From Gyromitra esculenta (lineage: Eukaryota > Ascomycota > Pezizomycetes > Pezizales > Discinaceae), in the NCBI GenBank assembly GCA_038503075.1, contig JBCAML010000020.1:1426001-1490000 (forward strand): a stretch of 64,000 nucleotides of DNA, in the 5' to 3' direction. Each line of letters opens with the position of its first letter. Positions within the stretch are counted from its first letter, which is position 1. The notes under the pieces are model-generated. The model saw nothing but the letters and a program-made list of their open reading frames with translations, searched no databases and was not told where the DNA came from. Shown one piece after another: positions 25,317 to 37,200 of the stretch. A program made the translations under genes and the position numbers.

Positions 25317-25683
25317 TCAAGACGAACCCACTTTGAAAAGGAAATATGACCGCAAAACGACGTGATTCACGGAGGTACATCCCATAGGCGCTGACACTGG
25401 TTCCTGGGTACAAGCGGTGTCGGTGTAAAGCACAATCCCCCACGTTCTATAGTCTTCCAGTCTGACTTTGTTGATCGGTATGTTACTGATGGGTAGGACC
25501 TGGCATCCAGAATCACCATCACCAGTAATCGCTAAGCGGGTTTGGTATGGCACTGCATCGCAGAAGAGCGTAAGTTGCCAGCCGTTGACGAGGGTAACTA
25601 GGGTTGCGAAGAGCCAGAAAAGTCTTGCTGGTGCAATCGTTGTGCTATTGCTTTGGTCTCTGAAGTCACTGTTAGCTTTATGA
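25317..25683 (-). CDS. Candidate small secreted protein, 5' end lost at a transposon boundary
   Basis: The frame encodes a basic-hydrophobic stretch (ARLFWLFATLVTLVNG) that fits a signal-peptide core. A region of about 80 residues follows, with four Cys, a GDGDSGCQVLP motif and a LEDYRTWGIVLYTD segment. This pattern resembles small secreted proteins of filamentous ascomycetes, but I cannot name the family. There is no ATG ahead of the hydrophobic stretch. The frame runs upstream straight into the left inverted repeat of the element starting at 25687, so the original start or first exon seems to have been displaced. It could also be a second exon whose first exon is not recognised. Confidence 0.4.
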
Positions 25684-26133
25684 TCTGTATATGTTCTGAC
25701 CGGTTTCTCAAGATTGCCGGTTGACAAACTGGCCAGGCCACTTTACCAATGGGTCAACCGGTTTATAAACCGTCCAACTTGACATATCGGCTGGCCGGTA
25801 CCTAAAGTGAAATTTGGACTGGCTGATATCTCAAGGATTTTTTTTTACCTTCTGTAAGTTATATATATGTTCCGTCCTATATGTCAAGACATGGGATTTG
25901 CAAAGCGTACATATGTACCGCTCACCAATATTAGCAAATAGTATAACTTTTAATATAGGTTGCTTCTAGTCTCGTACCTAGGCCCATTGCGCAACTTGCT
26001 GCGTACTGTAGGGGTTGTTTCATAAGCAAAGCTTGTACTGTGTGTCAATTTTTTAATTTCTAGGAACTTGAAAATAGATTTTTACTAGCCAAAATAATTT
26101 TTGTGGACTGGCAGGAAAAAAATCCTCCATCTC

Positions 26134-26224
26134 TGAAACATCCCACCAGCGAAACATCCCACCAGCGAAACACCCATCCAGCGAAACACTCTCCATTCTA
26201 GAAACATCTTTGCAGCGAAGCATC
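26134..26224. repeat. Degenerate tandem repeat, GAAACATCCCACCAGC unit
   Basis: About five imperfect copies of a 17-20-bp unit starting GAAACA and ending CAGC. Units vary in length and sequence, unlike a CRISPR array. It lies inside the long-TIR element. Confidence 0.7.
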
Positions 26225-26384
26225 ATAGCAAAATCAGTTTTTACTTTTGATTTGATTTGGTTTTGGTTTTGGTTTTTTCGGATTATAAAAACCAGTTTAT
26301 TTGTAGGTATGCTTTGGATATAGAGCAACACTTTTAATATGGGTTGTACTAAATACAAAGTTGTTCTGTTTGCAAATATTTGTA

Positions 26385-26609
26385 TACTCACGCCGCCGAG
26401 TTCCAAGATCTCCACGTGATATGTTAAGCCACCCATTAACTGGTCACGTGGCGATCCTGGGACTCAACGACATGAGTATGGTATATTCTACCCTGGAAGT
26501 AGAATGTACTACATGTGCTCATGTCGCCGAGTTCCAAGATCTCCACGTGATATGTTAAGCCACCCATTAACTGGTCACGTGGCGATCCTGGGACTCAACG
26601 ACATGAGTA
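26385..26609. repeat. Two TACTC hairpins (H13, H14) sharing an identical 86-bp direct repeat
   Basis: Positions 26394-26479 and 26525-26610 are identical over 86 bp, 45 bp apart. Each copy is itself an imperfect hairpin with arms of about 30 nt around CCACGTGA and TCACGTGG. The outer ends of the first copy read TACTCACG and CATGAGTA, so they match the TACTC...GAGTA ends seen elsewhere in the window. Confidence 0.85.
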
Positions 26610-26886
26610 TTTGGAAATGGTTTGAACGCTTTGCAAATCCCATATCTTGGCATATGTCAAGCCGTTTATCACAGTGGTTGTAATACCCATGGTTGTTGTC
26701 TTTGGGCGTAAAAGTCACGGTGTACTAGAGAGAGGTTAATGGGATGGTTGCTACACTTGAGAAACCGGCCAACTGCAAACAACACTTTAGAAACCGGTTG
26801 ACCGATTTCTAAAGTTGGCCTCTTTGTCAACCGGCTGACCGATTTGTCAACCGGCCTCACTTACAAACCGGTCGGAACATATATAT

Positions 26887-28949
26887 TGCGCTGCTGTTGA
26901 ATGATTCTACGCACACTGTATCGAGTGATATTATACGGCAGGGCAAAGGACGATAGAATCGGTGGATAGGAAGATGGTTTTGAATAATGCCTCCGTATTC
27001 CACGTGGATTCTGGAGATTTATATGCAATTTCTATGAAGCCCTTAAACTCACATACTGACTGATTTTTCTCAATTATTGCTAATTGATATCATCGATAGT
27101 TTCGTCTAGCCTTGCTCAGGGAAAACGATCATTCCTGCACCATCGACGATTCATCGTGGTGAGAACGTAGATTTCACATGCGGCTAAAGTTATTTTAGGG
27201 TCTGCAGTAACAATTTATCTGTACCACACTATATATTTAGCTCTGTGGTTACCGAAAGGGTGTAACAGTTTCATGATACGAGATCTCTACCAATCCCTTT
27301 AGGAGAAAGTTAGCCCTACATTGTCATTATCATTACAATTGCCATGCCAAGCATATCTTGATATATCGTCGAGGCCTATCGCGATGGTAGAAATACGCCC
27401 CCAGCAGCTATTGGTCTTGGCAGACCTTAGAGATCCTGATGTTTGTGGAATATAGGTATTAGAAGAACTATATTTGCTGGGAATAGCACGAGGAACTGAG
27501 ATATCTAAACTTGATTTAGAAATTCGATCCAGCGGGGTAAACCGTAGACTTGAAGTTATAAAAAGTATATATCGTACTCATTTTCTACGATTGAATCTGC
27601 GTCACTGGCAATTGGCACCGGGGTAAAGGCGCGATTCCTTGCATGTTTCGAGCTAATTAATTATAGCTCATTTACTAATTCAGCGTAGCTTTTGCGGTTG
27701 AGACGCTGTATAAATTGACCCTCCTGAAAAGTATACTTACAAAATTCGATACATATATCAAACCAACAAAGATTTGGAAAACACAATGAAAAAGATAGGG
27801 TGTGCGTAGCGGAGAAGATAAATTCAGTGAAAATGTGGTGTGCCGGCCATAGTAATGCATATGGCGAGATGAGCATGGGACATGGGATATAATTATAATT
27901 TGGCGCAATAAACTAGAGAAAGTTGAAGCAATGCACCAGATGCGGTTAGAGAGTCCCCCAAACCACCAACAGCAGGCCATTTCGCGATCTCTTAGGCCCA
28001 CTTCCCGCCAAAAAAACCAAAAATTAGCTAACCAGAGGCCTGCGAGATCCATAGATCCCCATGCACTTTCTTACTTTATTTTACCCTTAAACTCAAATTA
28101 ACAAGAGAAGTGGGGCAAATTTTAGGGGGAAGTTGGAGGAACGAAGCTTTTACACGGCATTCGTGTCATAAATCTACGAGTACCAACCATTTGGCTACCG
28201 CTCTCGGCTCCCACTTCTCCACCAACGATAATTGGGGCGAAAAGAGGGTTAGAGAACTGATCTTGTGCCCTTTGAGATCCAGCAGTGAAGCTAATTTTCT
28301 TATTTATTAACAGGAAGTGTGGTTTAACATATCGCGAAGTGGCCTACTGTTGGCATGTTTTGCAAATTTGGGTGTGAGCGTGCAAGGGCTTTCCAATCAC
28401 ATCTCGTATTACCAAGCGGCGGTTATGTCCGGTAGCCACGAACGTCACGCCCCTACACATCTTCTAATAAGCCAGGTGATACAGCTGCACACGAGTACCT
28501 GTATTTGCGATTTTTAATACAGAACCCCATACTTGAGAAACAACCGCCAGAAGGTTATGTGAATGGCTCCGCAGCATGTAAAAAGTCTTTGTAAAATCAA
28601 GTCTGGTCTTTGGATCAGATATCTCACATCATCTGTGTATGTGTAAGAATACTAGTTCCCATTAGTACGAGAGCTTGTCTTTCTATCACCGCAGTCGAAT
28701 ATAGAAATGTACTCTCGTTGGGGTGTGCGCCTCGGAGGCTATTCACGATGCATAGTGTCGTATTTAAAAACAGACATTCTGGCCACAAGTCTGATCTTTG
28801 GTGCGCATGTTGGCTACTTGTAGTATGGAGGCAAGTGCACGCCTCCGCGGCCACCTATAGTGGTATTTAGGCTACTGCAGGCCTAGGGTATTGGCATATA
28901 TTTCTCACCGAGTGATTGCAGTGCGTGTAGGTGGGGTGTAGGGGTAGGT
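26887..28949. other. Intergenic, no supported gene
   Basis: About 2 kb with only short frames lacking recognisable features. No repeat was identified. Confidence 0.45.
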
Positions 28950-29836
28950 TTGTCCTAAGTGGTGGTGCTGGTAGTGCCAAACTCAATCGTAAACGAGCTC
29001 AAGATTGAGAGAGCCCTTAAAAATTTATAGCTGGCTTATAGAAAGGTAGAGATGCTTCTGATATGGTACAATCATAAGGTGGAGGATGTGACAAATGCGC
29101 TATATCAGGGTGTAAACCATCCCATCATTGTGTAGATATCTCACTATTATTGTGGTAGGGTGCAAGTAATACACTTAGTGAGTGTGCACATTTTGCAAAA
29201 TGTGCAAGGTACTGAATTACCCTCAGATTGTGTTTACTAGCCACTTCTCACAACCACATCACTGCAAAGACAGAACTTAGTCAATCCGAGCGCCTCAAGC
29301 TGAATTTAGAATGTAAAGTAAATCCCAATCAAAATGACTCAAGTCCATTTGTATTTGTCAATCTCCATGATAATCTGATGTTTAAGTCTTGCTCATTCTA
29401 GTATACGTAGAATAGCTGAAGGTTCGAACACCCTCTAGCTGTACTTTGTTCTGTAGAGGCTATTTAAACTAGTTGTATCTGTCCATCACCAATGTTTTCT
29501 TGGCGGTTTGCTGCGGTTTGTACGCGAACGCCAGACAGATGTACACATGTTCTCTGTATTTCTCTCATATTTCAACTGTTTCATTGACACTCGATTTACA
29601 AATCTAAAATACACTTTTCCCGCATATATTTTATGCCAATCCACTGTGCACAATGGTTGAGACCCCACACACCTCGGCTACACAACAAGCTCTCAGGGGC
29701 ATCCACTAAAACAGGTGTTGCAGGTACAGTCCCAAATGTACCATAGTGTAAATGAAAAGCTATCTCGTGAAAGAAGAGCAGCAGGGTATCGAGCATGGAG
29801 AGAAGCACCGCCACCAGCACCGCCACCTAGCGACAA
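28950..29836. mobile_element. Possible 887-bp inverted-repeat element D2
   Basis: The left end TTGTCCTAAGTGGTGGTGCT and an inverted right end (AGCACCGCCACCTAGCGACAA region, ending 29836) share about 30 bp. The left 130 bp are similar to the inverted complement of the smaller element at 53056-53259, including a GCCCTTAAAA block. No transposase frame was found. The distance between ends is large, so these could instead be two separate copies. Confidence 0.5.
29185..29206. repeat. Perfect 22-bp palindrome
   Basis: TGCACATTTTG followed directly by its exact inverse complement, with no loop. It lies inside the possible D2 element. Function unknown. Confidence 0.9.
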
Positions 29837-31285
29837 GCTTTCCCCCCGCAGCCGTGGTAAAGTGCCAGGAAAGTCTTGGCACTCTCATCCCTAGCAAGCA
29901 TGACCAGCTGACGGATTAAGGTTAAAATTTCTATAGAAGGTGGCTATATAAAGCTATTAGAAGCTGTATGGTATGTCAGGATTTTTGTAGTTTTCATCGA
30001 TTTTAGACTGCTGTTCTTTAGCTTGATCTGGGGCTACTTGTTTATTATCAATCAGATGTAGCATGCCAGGACTTCGCGGACACGACTGTGTAACCGTGCA
30101 AGGAAACTCCGGTGGCTGTCCCGCTAGTCAGGTGGGGTGTCAAAGATTTTCTTATTCGAAAGTACAGAGGTTTAAAGTCTGGAGGCGCGATCAATGTACC
30201 CAAAAAGATTGAGCAGGGGCACTCAAGCAATGCATGACAAGGGTCCCACATTCAAACCCGATTGACCTGGTCCGACGGATGTTCCTGCGTGCGAGGCTCT
30301 CCTATGCATGCAAACAATGCTTAAACAGAGTCTCGATTCTTGGCGTAAGATATCTGTCCTACTACGAACGGACATATACATATATAGTCACTATTACTCG
30401 ATGTACTGAACCTATTATTGATCACTTGATGATAATTCCCTCCTTGTATCCTACCCTAGATTAAAATCAATCCTTGGTGTTATGATTAAATCTTAAGCGC
30501 TAGTTTGGGTGTGTGAGCGCTTTAGATTTATATCTGGTTAGCACACGCACCTAGTATACGGTTATATGGTTATGGTCTTATTGGCTTTGCTGTGAGCTTA
30601 GGTGGTGGGGAGTTTCTTGAATAGAAAAGATTGCAAAGATCGAAAGCTAAATTTTGATCCGCTAATGACCATCCGGAGCCCCGAAATACATATGGTTTTT
30701 TAAAATATGAATATAGTAGAGTGATATGATCGTGAGTTGGGGGAAATATGATAATATAATAAGGATCATGGTTCCCGAGAGATAGAGTAGGTATCTTGAA
30801 GATGGGCGCAAGAGTAGTATTATTTTAGTGTGGGGAGTTTTCTATAGCATGTCCGCTCACACGTAGCGTTGGAAAGGAAAGGAAGTCGAAGAAAATAATA
30901 TGAAGCTAATTAGACGCTGATGTTGATGATATTGGTAAGAAATGATCTTGAGCTCGGAATGGTGCCTAAATACTAAGAAATATATATCTTATAGAGCCTT
31001 CAATCAGTATCAATGTGCATACGTTGCAATTGTGGAGTAGTGGTTTTAGTTTAGGGGACTTACCATCTTGCCGAAACACAGAGTCTGCTCGCAAATACAT
31101 AGAAAAGTAAAGAGGATGCGATGGAAAATTCTTGGCACAAAATTCCAAATAACTCCTTGATCTCGAGGAAAGAAAAGACAGATTAAGATGTGCCGAGGGA
31201 TCTGTGAAGTTTGGTGTCAGCTTCAGGGAGCAGGTGATACTTTGTACGTACTTACCGGACAAGAGAATACACGATAGTCTCCACC
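29837..31285. other. Intergenic, including the 3' flank of the TcA-like gene
   Basis: A minus-strand frame at 30966-31289 begins at the TcA-like stop and has no recognisable domain; it is probably 3' untranslated sequence. Nothing else is supported. Confidence 0.45.
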
Positions 31286-34200
31286 TCATCTTCTCACCAA
31301 TGTGTATCGTACCACAACCCAGAGATCACGTATGAAGTCGCCTTTATCTGACTTTACTAACTTGAGAGTCCAAGTCCCAAATAAGCATTCAATATCCCCC
31401 GAACTGTAGCAGTTCAAGACACTGGTGTCTGATACCCCGAACGGTACCTCCTTGGTGTTCCCTGGAGGAAACGGTACCACCATCTTCCATCTCGTAGCGT
31501 CAATGTTTGAAGATGTGAAGAGGAGAATCTCCTTCACGGCTACTCGGTTGGAATATTTATTCGCAAAGAATGGGAGACTGTTTTCCAGATTCGGTAGGTT
31601 TAGGGAGTGGTTAGTGCGGAACTCTTTCCACTCACTAGCGAATTCGTGCCTGACGTCGTAAAGGGCGAAAAGTCCTCCTCTAAGTGATTTTATTTCCCCC
31701 AGATACGAATCAAGGTGAGCATTAGCAATACGCTTGAGTGTGTCTCCTCCGTAAACCGATGTATAGCGGAGGCTCAGAACAACGTCTACGATCCCTCGAT
31801 AGTCAAATGCTCGGAAGTTGGTTGGGAGTTCAAGTTTCCACCTGCTGATAGCCCCAGCGCCCTCAAATGGAGCGTATCGTTCATCGTTGGAAGTGGGTTT
31901 AAATATCCCGTTGTCGTTTTGCCCGTTGCTGGTTGCGATATGATCGATGGGGACGACGTCTGTGTGGAAGCCGTCATCAGCCTGAGTAGTCCATCCTTTG
32001 GCATAGGAACTCTCGTCGGTGGGAATCTTAACGCGATAGCTGTGTTTAACGAGTCGCATAGTACAATTCACGCTTGTTAATGATGGGCGAGGCTGTGGGG
32101 AGATCGTCAAAGAAATTCCCTTGATCCTGCGTTTATAGTGCCCAGGGAAATCCATATCGAACAGTACTTCTGGGAGTGTGAATTCGCATCTTCCAAGTTC
32201 TCTGAATTCCAGAAGAGCTCTAGGGTTAAGTTGCTTCAACGAGATGAGCTTGGTGATTTCGTAGTCGTAGCCGCGGTTTTCGTTATATGCCACTTCGAGT
32301 CGCTTTAATCCCAGGTACAGCGCTTCCCCAGAGAATAGTCCATCTTTGTTCGCGTCCCATGTTCCTTGGATAAAGTTCGTGATTGGAGGGCTTCGCTCAG
32401 AGTGAAAGGAATTCACAGGACCTCGCTCAAATTGGAAAGAGTTTTCAGCTTTCTTCGCGAGATCATACGCAAGAAGATAAGTCTGGTGGTATAAGTCCCG
32501 GAGCTGCTTCTCTCGCCACATATAGAGAGCTTCATTGGTATATTTTGCGCGTAGAAATTGTTCCGTATCGGCCGCCAACTGTAGACGTCTCTGCTGTAGT
32601 TCAATTTCGAGTTGGACGATCTGGATACGGACACTTTGAGCCTCAATTTGCTTGTCGATATGTTTGATTTCGTGACCAGCGGAGTTTGCTTGCTTGATCC
32701 GGTCTTGGTACTGGCGAAGCATGGTGCTTTTTCTAGCGGTACCCACGGATCGTGATTGAAATAAGTCCATTTGGGCTGCCATTGCGCGTGAGTGAGCAGA
32801 TGCTGCCTGGCCTAGCCTTAGAGAACCTAGCTCCATAGAAAGCCCCATAGTTGGGCGAGAAAGCAGTATCGCTGACGAAATTTCAAAACTGCTGCGCTTT
32901 TCAATGTACTCAGCAGCTTCGTCTGCTTGGTCGATCTCTGTCGTCTCGAAAGCGTTAAACCTATAGCCACTGCCGCGCTGAGTTCGCACAACAGGCCCTG
33001 ATAATTCCTGAAAGTTTTCTTTCTCCGATGGAGGTCGTTTCTCACTATGACCGATCAATGTGTATAAATGCTGAAGCCGGGAAGCCGGGCCTTTTCGAGC
33101 CTCTCTAAGCGAAACTGTCCGATTTTTACAGTAGTTAGTTTGGACTCACGCTGCAAAGGAATACTTGTTACCTACCTAGAGCTTTATTAGCCTCTTCAAG
33201 ACTCAATCTTTTCATCCCTAGTATCATAGTATTTATGGTGGATTCATAGCCGGCACGGATAAGATGGTAGGATTCAGAGTCCTTCTTCGCCATCGCTTTG
33301 AGAAATGCGTTGCCCAACATCTTGAGTTCTTGGACTAATTCGAAAGCCCTCTCAAGAACATATTTGAATCGATGGTTAGGCATTGACGCATTTAAGCCCT
33401 GCAAGATATTGTAAAGACTGAGGCCTTGAGCGGCTGCTTGTGCTAGGCCTGTGGTATTATCAATTCGCGGCACGAGGAGATCGAGTGCGCACGTATTCCC
33501 CCTGATATCCTGGCAGTTTTGAATCTTGTATAGTCGATCGTCAATCTTGGTACAAAGGTCTCTGAGCTCGCTATTTTCGGGCACGGAGAAGTATAGCGAG
33601 ACTTCTCCGAAGAAGCTAGAAGTAGTAGCATCACCAGCTGTAGCAATTAGAGCGGTGTGATGACTGAACGGAAAAGTTGTTTTGCAGTTTGCAGTGACAC
33701 CATTCTCTAAGTTAAATTTCTTCGCAAGAGACTGATATGTTTCCGGATTCTTCTTTCCTCGCTTCTGAATCTTCTGCCTTGGTGGCCCATAGAGATGTGA
33801 TGCCAAAGTATAGTACTGAATAGCGAGGGATATGGAATCCGATGTATTTTGACGGAAATATTGGTCTGCGCAATCGACAAGAATGTTGATATAGCTGGCC
33901 ACAAACCATTTCATGTAAGCTATCGGCCTACTGCGTGCAATCACATGAGGTTGGAATGGGGCGTCTCGTGCGCCACCAATCTGTCCGCCGGGCTTATCAG
34001 GCGAACTGGCTTTGAGACCGCCGAGGAGTCTACCGAGAACATTCTGTGCTGAGATTTCCTTGAATGGAGCCCATTTCCACACGCAGCTTCTTTTGGGATA
34101 GTCAATCTCCGAGTGGCCCCCATCGTCTTTCGAGCAATAGTCATTGCCGTTTTCGCCTGTGTGATGACTCATCGGATCAAACACATTGTGGGCGATCTTG

Positions 34201-37200
34201 AGCGCCTGCTCATATTGATGGCAGCTCCTCAATTTGTCCATCAAGAGCATGGGGATGTGTAAGCCAACTTCCCAGTTGTACAGTGCATAAGGTGACTTAA
34301 GCTCGTGGTAGTTTGGGTAGGTCATACCCTCAAGACCAGGAGGGGATCCCGAGTATCCGAGTGCATTGTGCTTGAATCTAGAAACTTCAGAATTGAAACC
34401 TGCGTAGAGATCGTCTAGGGTGCTAGAGTTGTTGGTATGACGAAGGAGGTGACCCAAGAATTCGTGGTAGAATGGGGCCGAATAATCTGGTGGAGCGGAA
34501 AAGACGGTTTTGGTGGGATTACGGCGATTATAGTCAACCGTAATAGGAGGCATATCGGCACTGCTAATACATTGATGGTGGACATTGCTAGGGCAAGAGT
34601 GTAAGTTGCTGATAGACGGGTCTACAGTTGAAACGCAGACATTGTCTTTATCGACTATCGTACCAAACTCACGGTGTATACCAGGTTTGGAAGAATTTAT
34701 ACAAGGCACAGCTGCGGCATATTCGTGCAGGAGAAGATCAGAGGCCTCAATGACGTCAAATTGTCCTCGGCTCAATCTAAACCATGCCGTAAGTTGTTTT
34801 TCAACTTGGACAGTGAGATAGAGGTCATCATTGCAGGAAGTGGTGGTGAAAACGTATTCCCTCAATTTACCTAAGCCCTCTGATCCAGGTTGTATTCGAA
34901 AGGACTTCGAGGTCAATTGAGTGGGAGTCCACTTGCCATTTCGATATTCAGTCCATCCAACCTTCAACTCCCAATACTCATACTTTATGGATTTTGGTAA
35001 TTTTTCCCCCACTTCAGGATCTTTCTCTTCTTTAGCCTGTTTGATAAATCGAGGAATAAAGACAATCAAGCGTCCCATCCAAACTACCGGCTTAAGGAAC
35101 GCCCCACCATGGTTTGCTGAGTTTGTTTCGTTGTCCTCGTAGTGCGGAATGTCGACATACATCTTTTCCCACGGCTTCCACGTCCCCTGTATTGGATTAT
35201 ACGTTCGGTAGTAGTAGAAATATGGCGCCCCACGGGTTCTTGCGAAAATATGAACCAATCTTGTCCCAGCGCTATCGGCGCATATCGATATAATGTGGAG
35301 GTTTGCCACTTCATCGAGCTTCGATAGGTATCTCTTGACCGAATCTTGAACACTCCGGGGGTCGAGATCTTTCTGCAGAATGTCTATTCAGGTTTAGCGA
35401 TAGTAAAGAGTACAATTGAATGATCGTGGACATACCATTTTCGAATTCCTGGAAAATAGGCGACTTATCATCACGCAGAGAGGGCTCAATCCAATTCTCG
35501 GGATACACGAAGATTTTCCGATTTGCCTCCCATGTACGGTATTCTTTCATCCAATCCCACCTCTTTCGGTCCAAAGTGCGAATCGGAACCCCATACTTTT
35601 CCTCTTGCCCGCACATGCACTGTTGTATGAATAACTGGACGGTGGAGATTGCTTGCTTAATTCTTGACGTCTCATGGCACGACCCCATTTGCACATCAAT
35701 CAAAAGAAATCCGCGAAGCGAATCTGCATCAAAAATCCCCCATTTTACTACTTCTTCTTGGTTTAGAAGATGCCCGATGAGAGAATCTCGTTGGTTGCGG
35801 CGGAGGCGGTGTCGCAAAGGTTTGATTACCTTCCCCCAGTCTTTTGTCGTATATCGTGCTCTGATGGACCCATGAATCTCCTGAGACGCTTCACGAACGT
35901 GGCTGAAATCCACCGGCGGCTCGGCCCAAGAAAACAGGCTGTCTACGTCAACCGCAACTTTCTGCACAAGATCACAGGCTTTCTTCAGTTTTTTCAAGTT
36001 TTCCCAGTGTATGAAGTACTCACGATCATCCGATCTAAAGTGTGCGAGAAGCCTTTTAACTATGTCTTCTTGGACATGCAGTATTCCTGCAATCCTTTCC
36101 GACAATGTTTCTTCTCCAGGATACATGTGCAACTCTTGGTCTTGCGAATTTAGCGTCCACCGTAAAAGGTGGATTAATTCTTGGCTAGGTATTTTCGGCA
36201 GACTATTGCGAAGATCGAGGTAGTCCAATAGTTGTTTCCAACCCCCGACCGATAAGGCACCGTCTTTGAATATTGGAGAACCTTGTGGATAGTGTATTAT
36301 GTACTTAATTTCATCCGTCGAAATATTGCAGCTATTCACGACGATAGCTATCTTGGCTAAATGAATGTAAATAGGAGTTATCAGTTTTTCGGCGTATTGA
36401 GATAGCAATACCACGTCCGGGATCGGATGAATCGGCGAGGGTTGCGCTTTCCATTGTAATACGTGGTCGGTATCTGTAATAGCTCTGAATGGATATGGCC
36501 GGCCGCCGTTAAGAAAGATGGAGCTAGTAGACTGTGGCTCCGAGTTATTGAAAGGCACATGTGTGTCGTCGATTTGGAGAGCAGCAATCGCGGAAGAGGA
36601 ATTAACAAAAGTGTAGATCCCACTAGAGGAGGGAACCAAATATCCTTCGAAACCGGTTCCGCCCTCCTTTTTGCTCCACAGCTGGAAAAGCCCGATGGCT
36701 TCAAGAGCGGTCACTTCCTCATTTCCATCCCCACTTTCGGTTTTAACGTGTAGTATTTCAGATAGAAGCACTCTCGTCATCTCCGTAGGGATGCCAATTT
36801 CTCCGGATAAGGTTGTAACAACTAGCTGTTCGATAAGTTTTTGTCTCAAGTACGGCAAGAATGATCTTAAGAATAAAAAGCGTCTCTTCAGGACGCTAAT
36901 ACCAGTAGAAGAGAGAGCCTCTCTCTCCTCATCGCTAAGGAAACAAAACGTAAACCCTAGCCAACCGGGAAGTTTATGCTCTAGCCACTGAGGAGAGTTC
37001 TCTAAGAACTCATGTATCTGGCTGACTTGAGGATGATCATAGAGTAAGGATAACTTCGCAGTAAAAGCGTCCTTCGTGAGGGCATCGTGTTCTTCATCTC
37101 GTACATCCGGATGCATGGTGTGGATGATATCAATTCCATCAATCAGCGACTTGATCACAGTTAGTATCTCAGTTTTTGACTGTTGTAGTGGGGTTAGAGG

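Larger units (their letters stand above)
25687..26886. mobile_element. Long-TIR element F2 with nested repeats
   Basis: The left end TATATGTTCTGACCGGTTTC faces an inverted right end, CCGGTCGGAACATATATAT. Subterminal zones carry many ACCGGTT/GTCAACCGG words in both directions. The left ~120 bp closely match the left end of the element at 60057. A second inverted repeat lies inside (GGGATTTGCAAAGCG and its inverse, 25881-25907 against 26624-26650), so one element appears inserted in another. The interior also holds a pair of hairpins at 26385-26609 and a degenerate tandem repeat at 26134-26224. No transposase frame. Confidence 0.8.

Noticed and set aside
26134..26224. CRISPR-like short repeats
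   Set aside because: Units are contiguous, variable and without spacers, in a eukaryotic repeat; not a CRISPR array.
29400..29440. tRNA B-box-like GGTTCGAAC
   Set aside because: No cloverleaf, A box or acceptor pairing could be drawn around it.
30966..31289. Extra exon or gene after the TcA-like stop
   Set aside because: The TcA C-terminal domain is complete at 31286 and the following frame has no domain; a splice donor overlaps the stop but no benefit is seen in using it.
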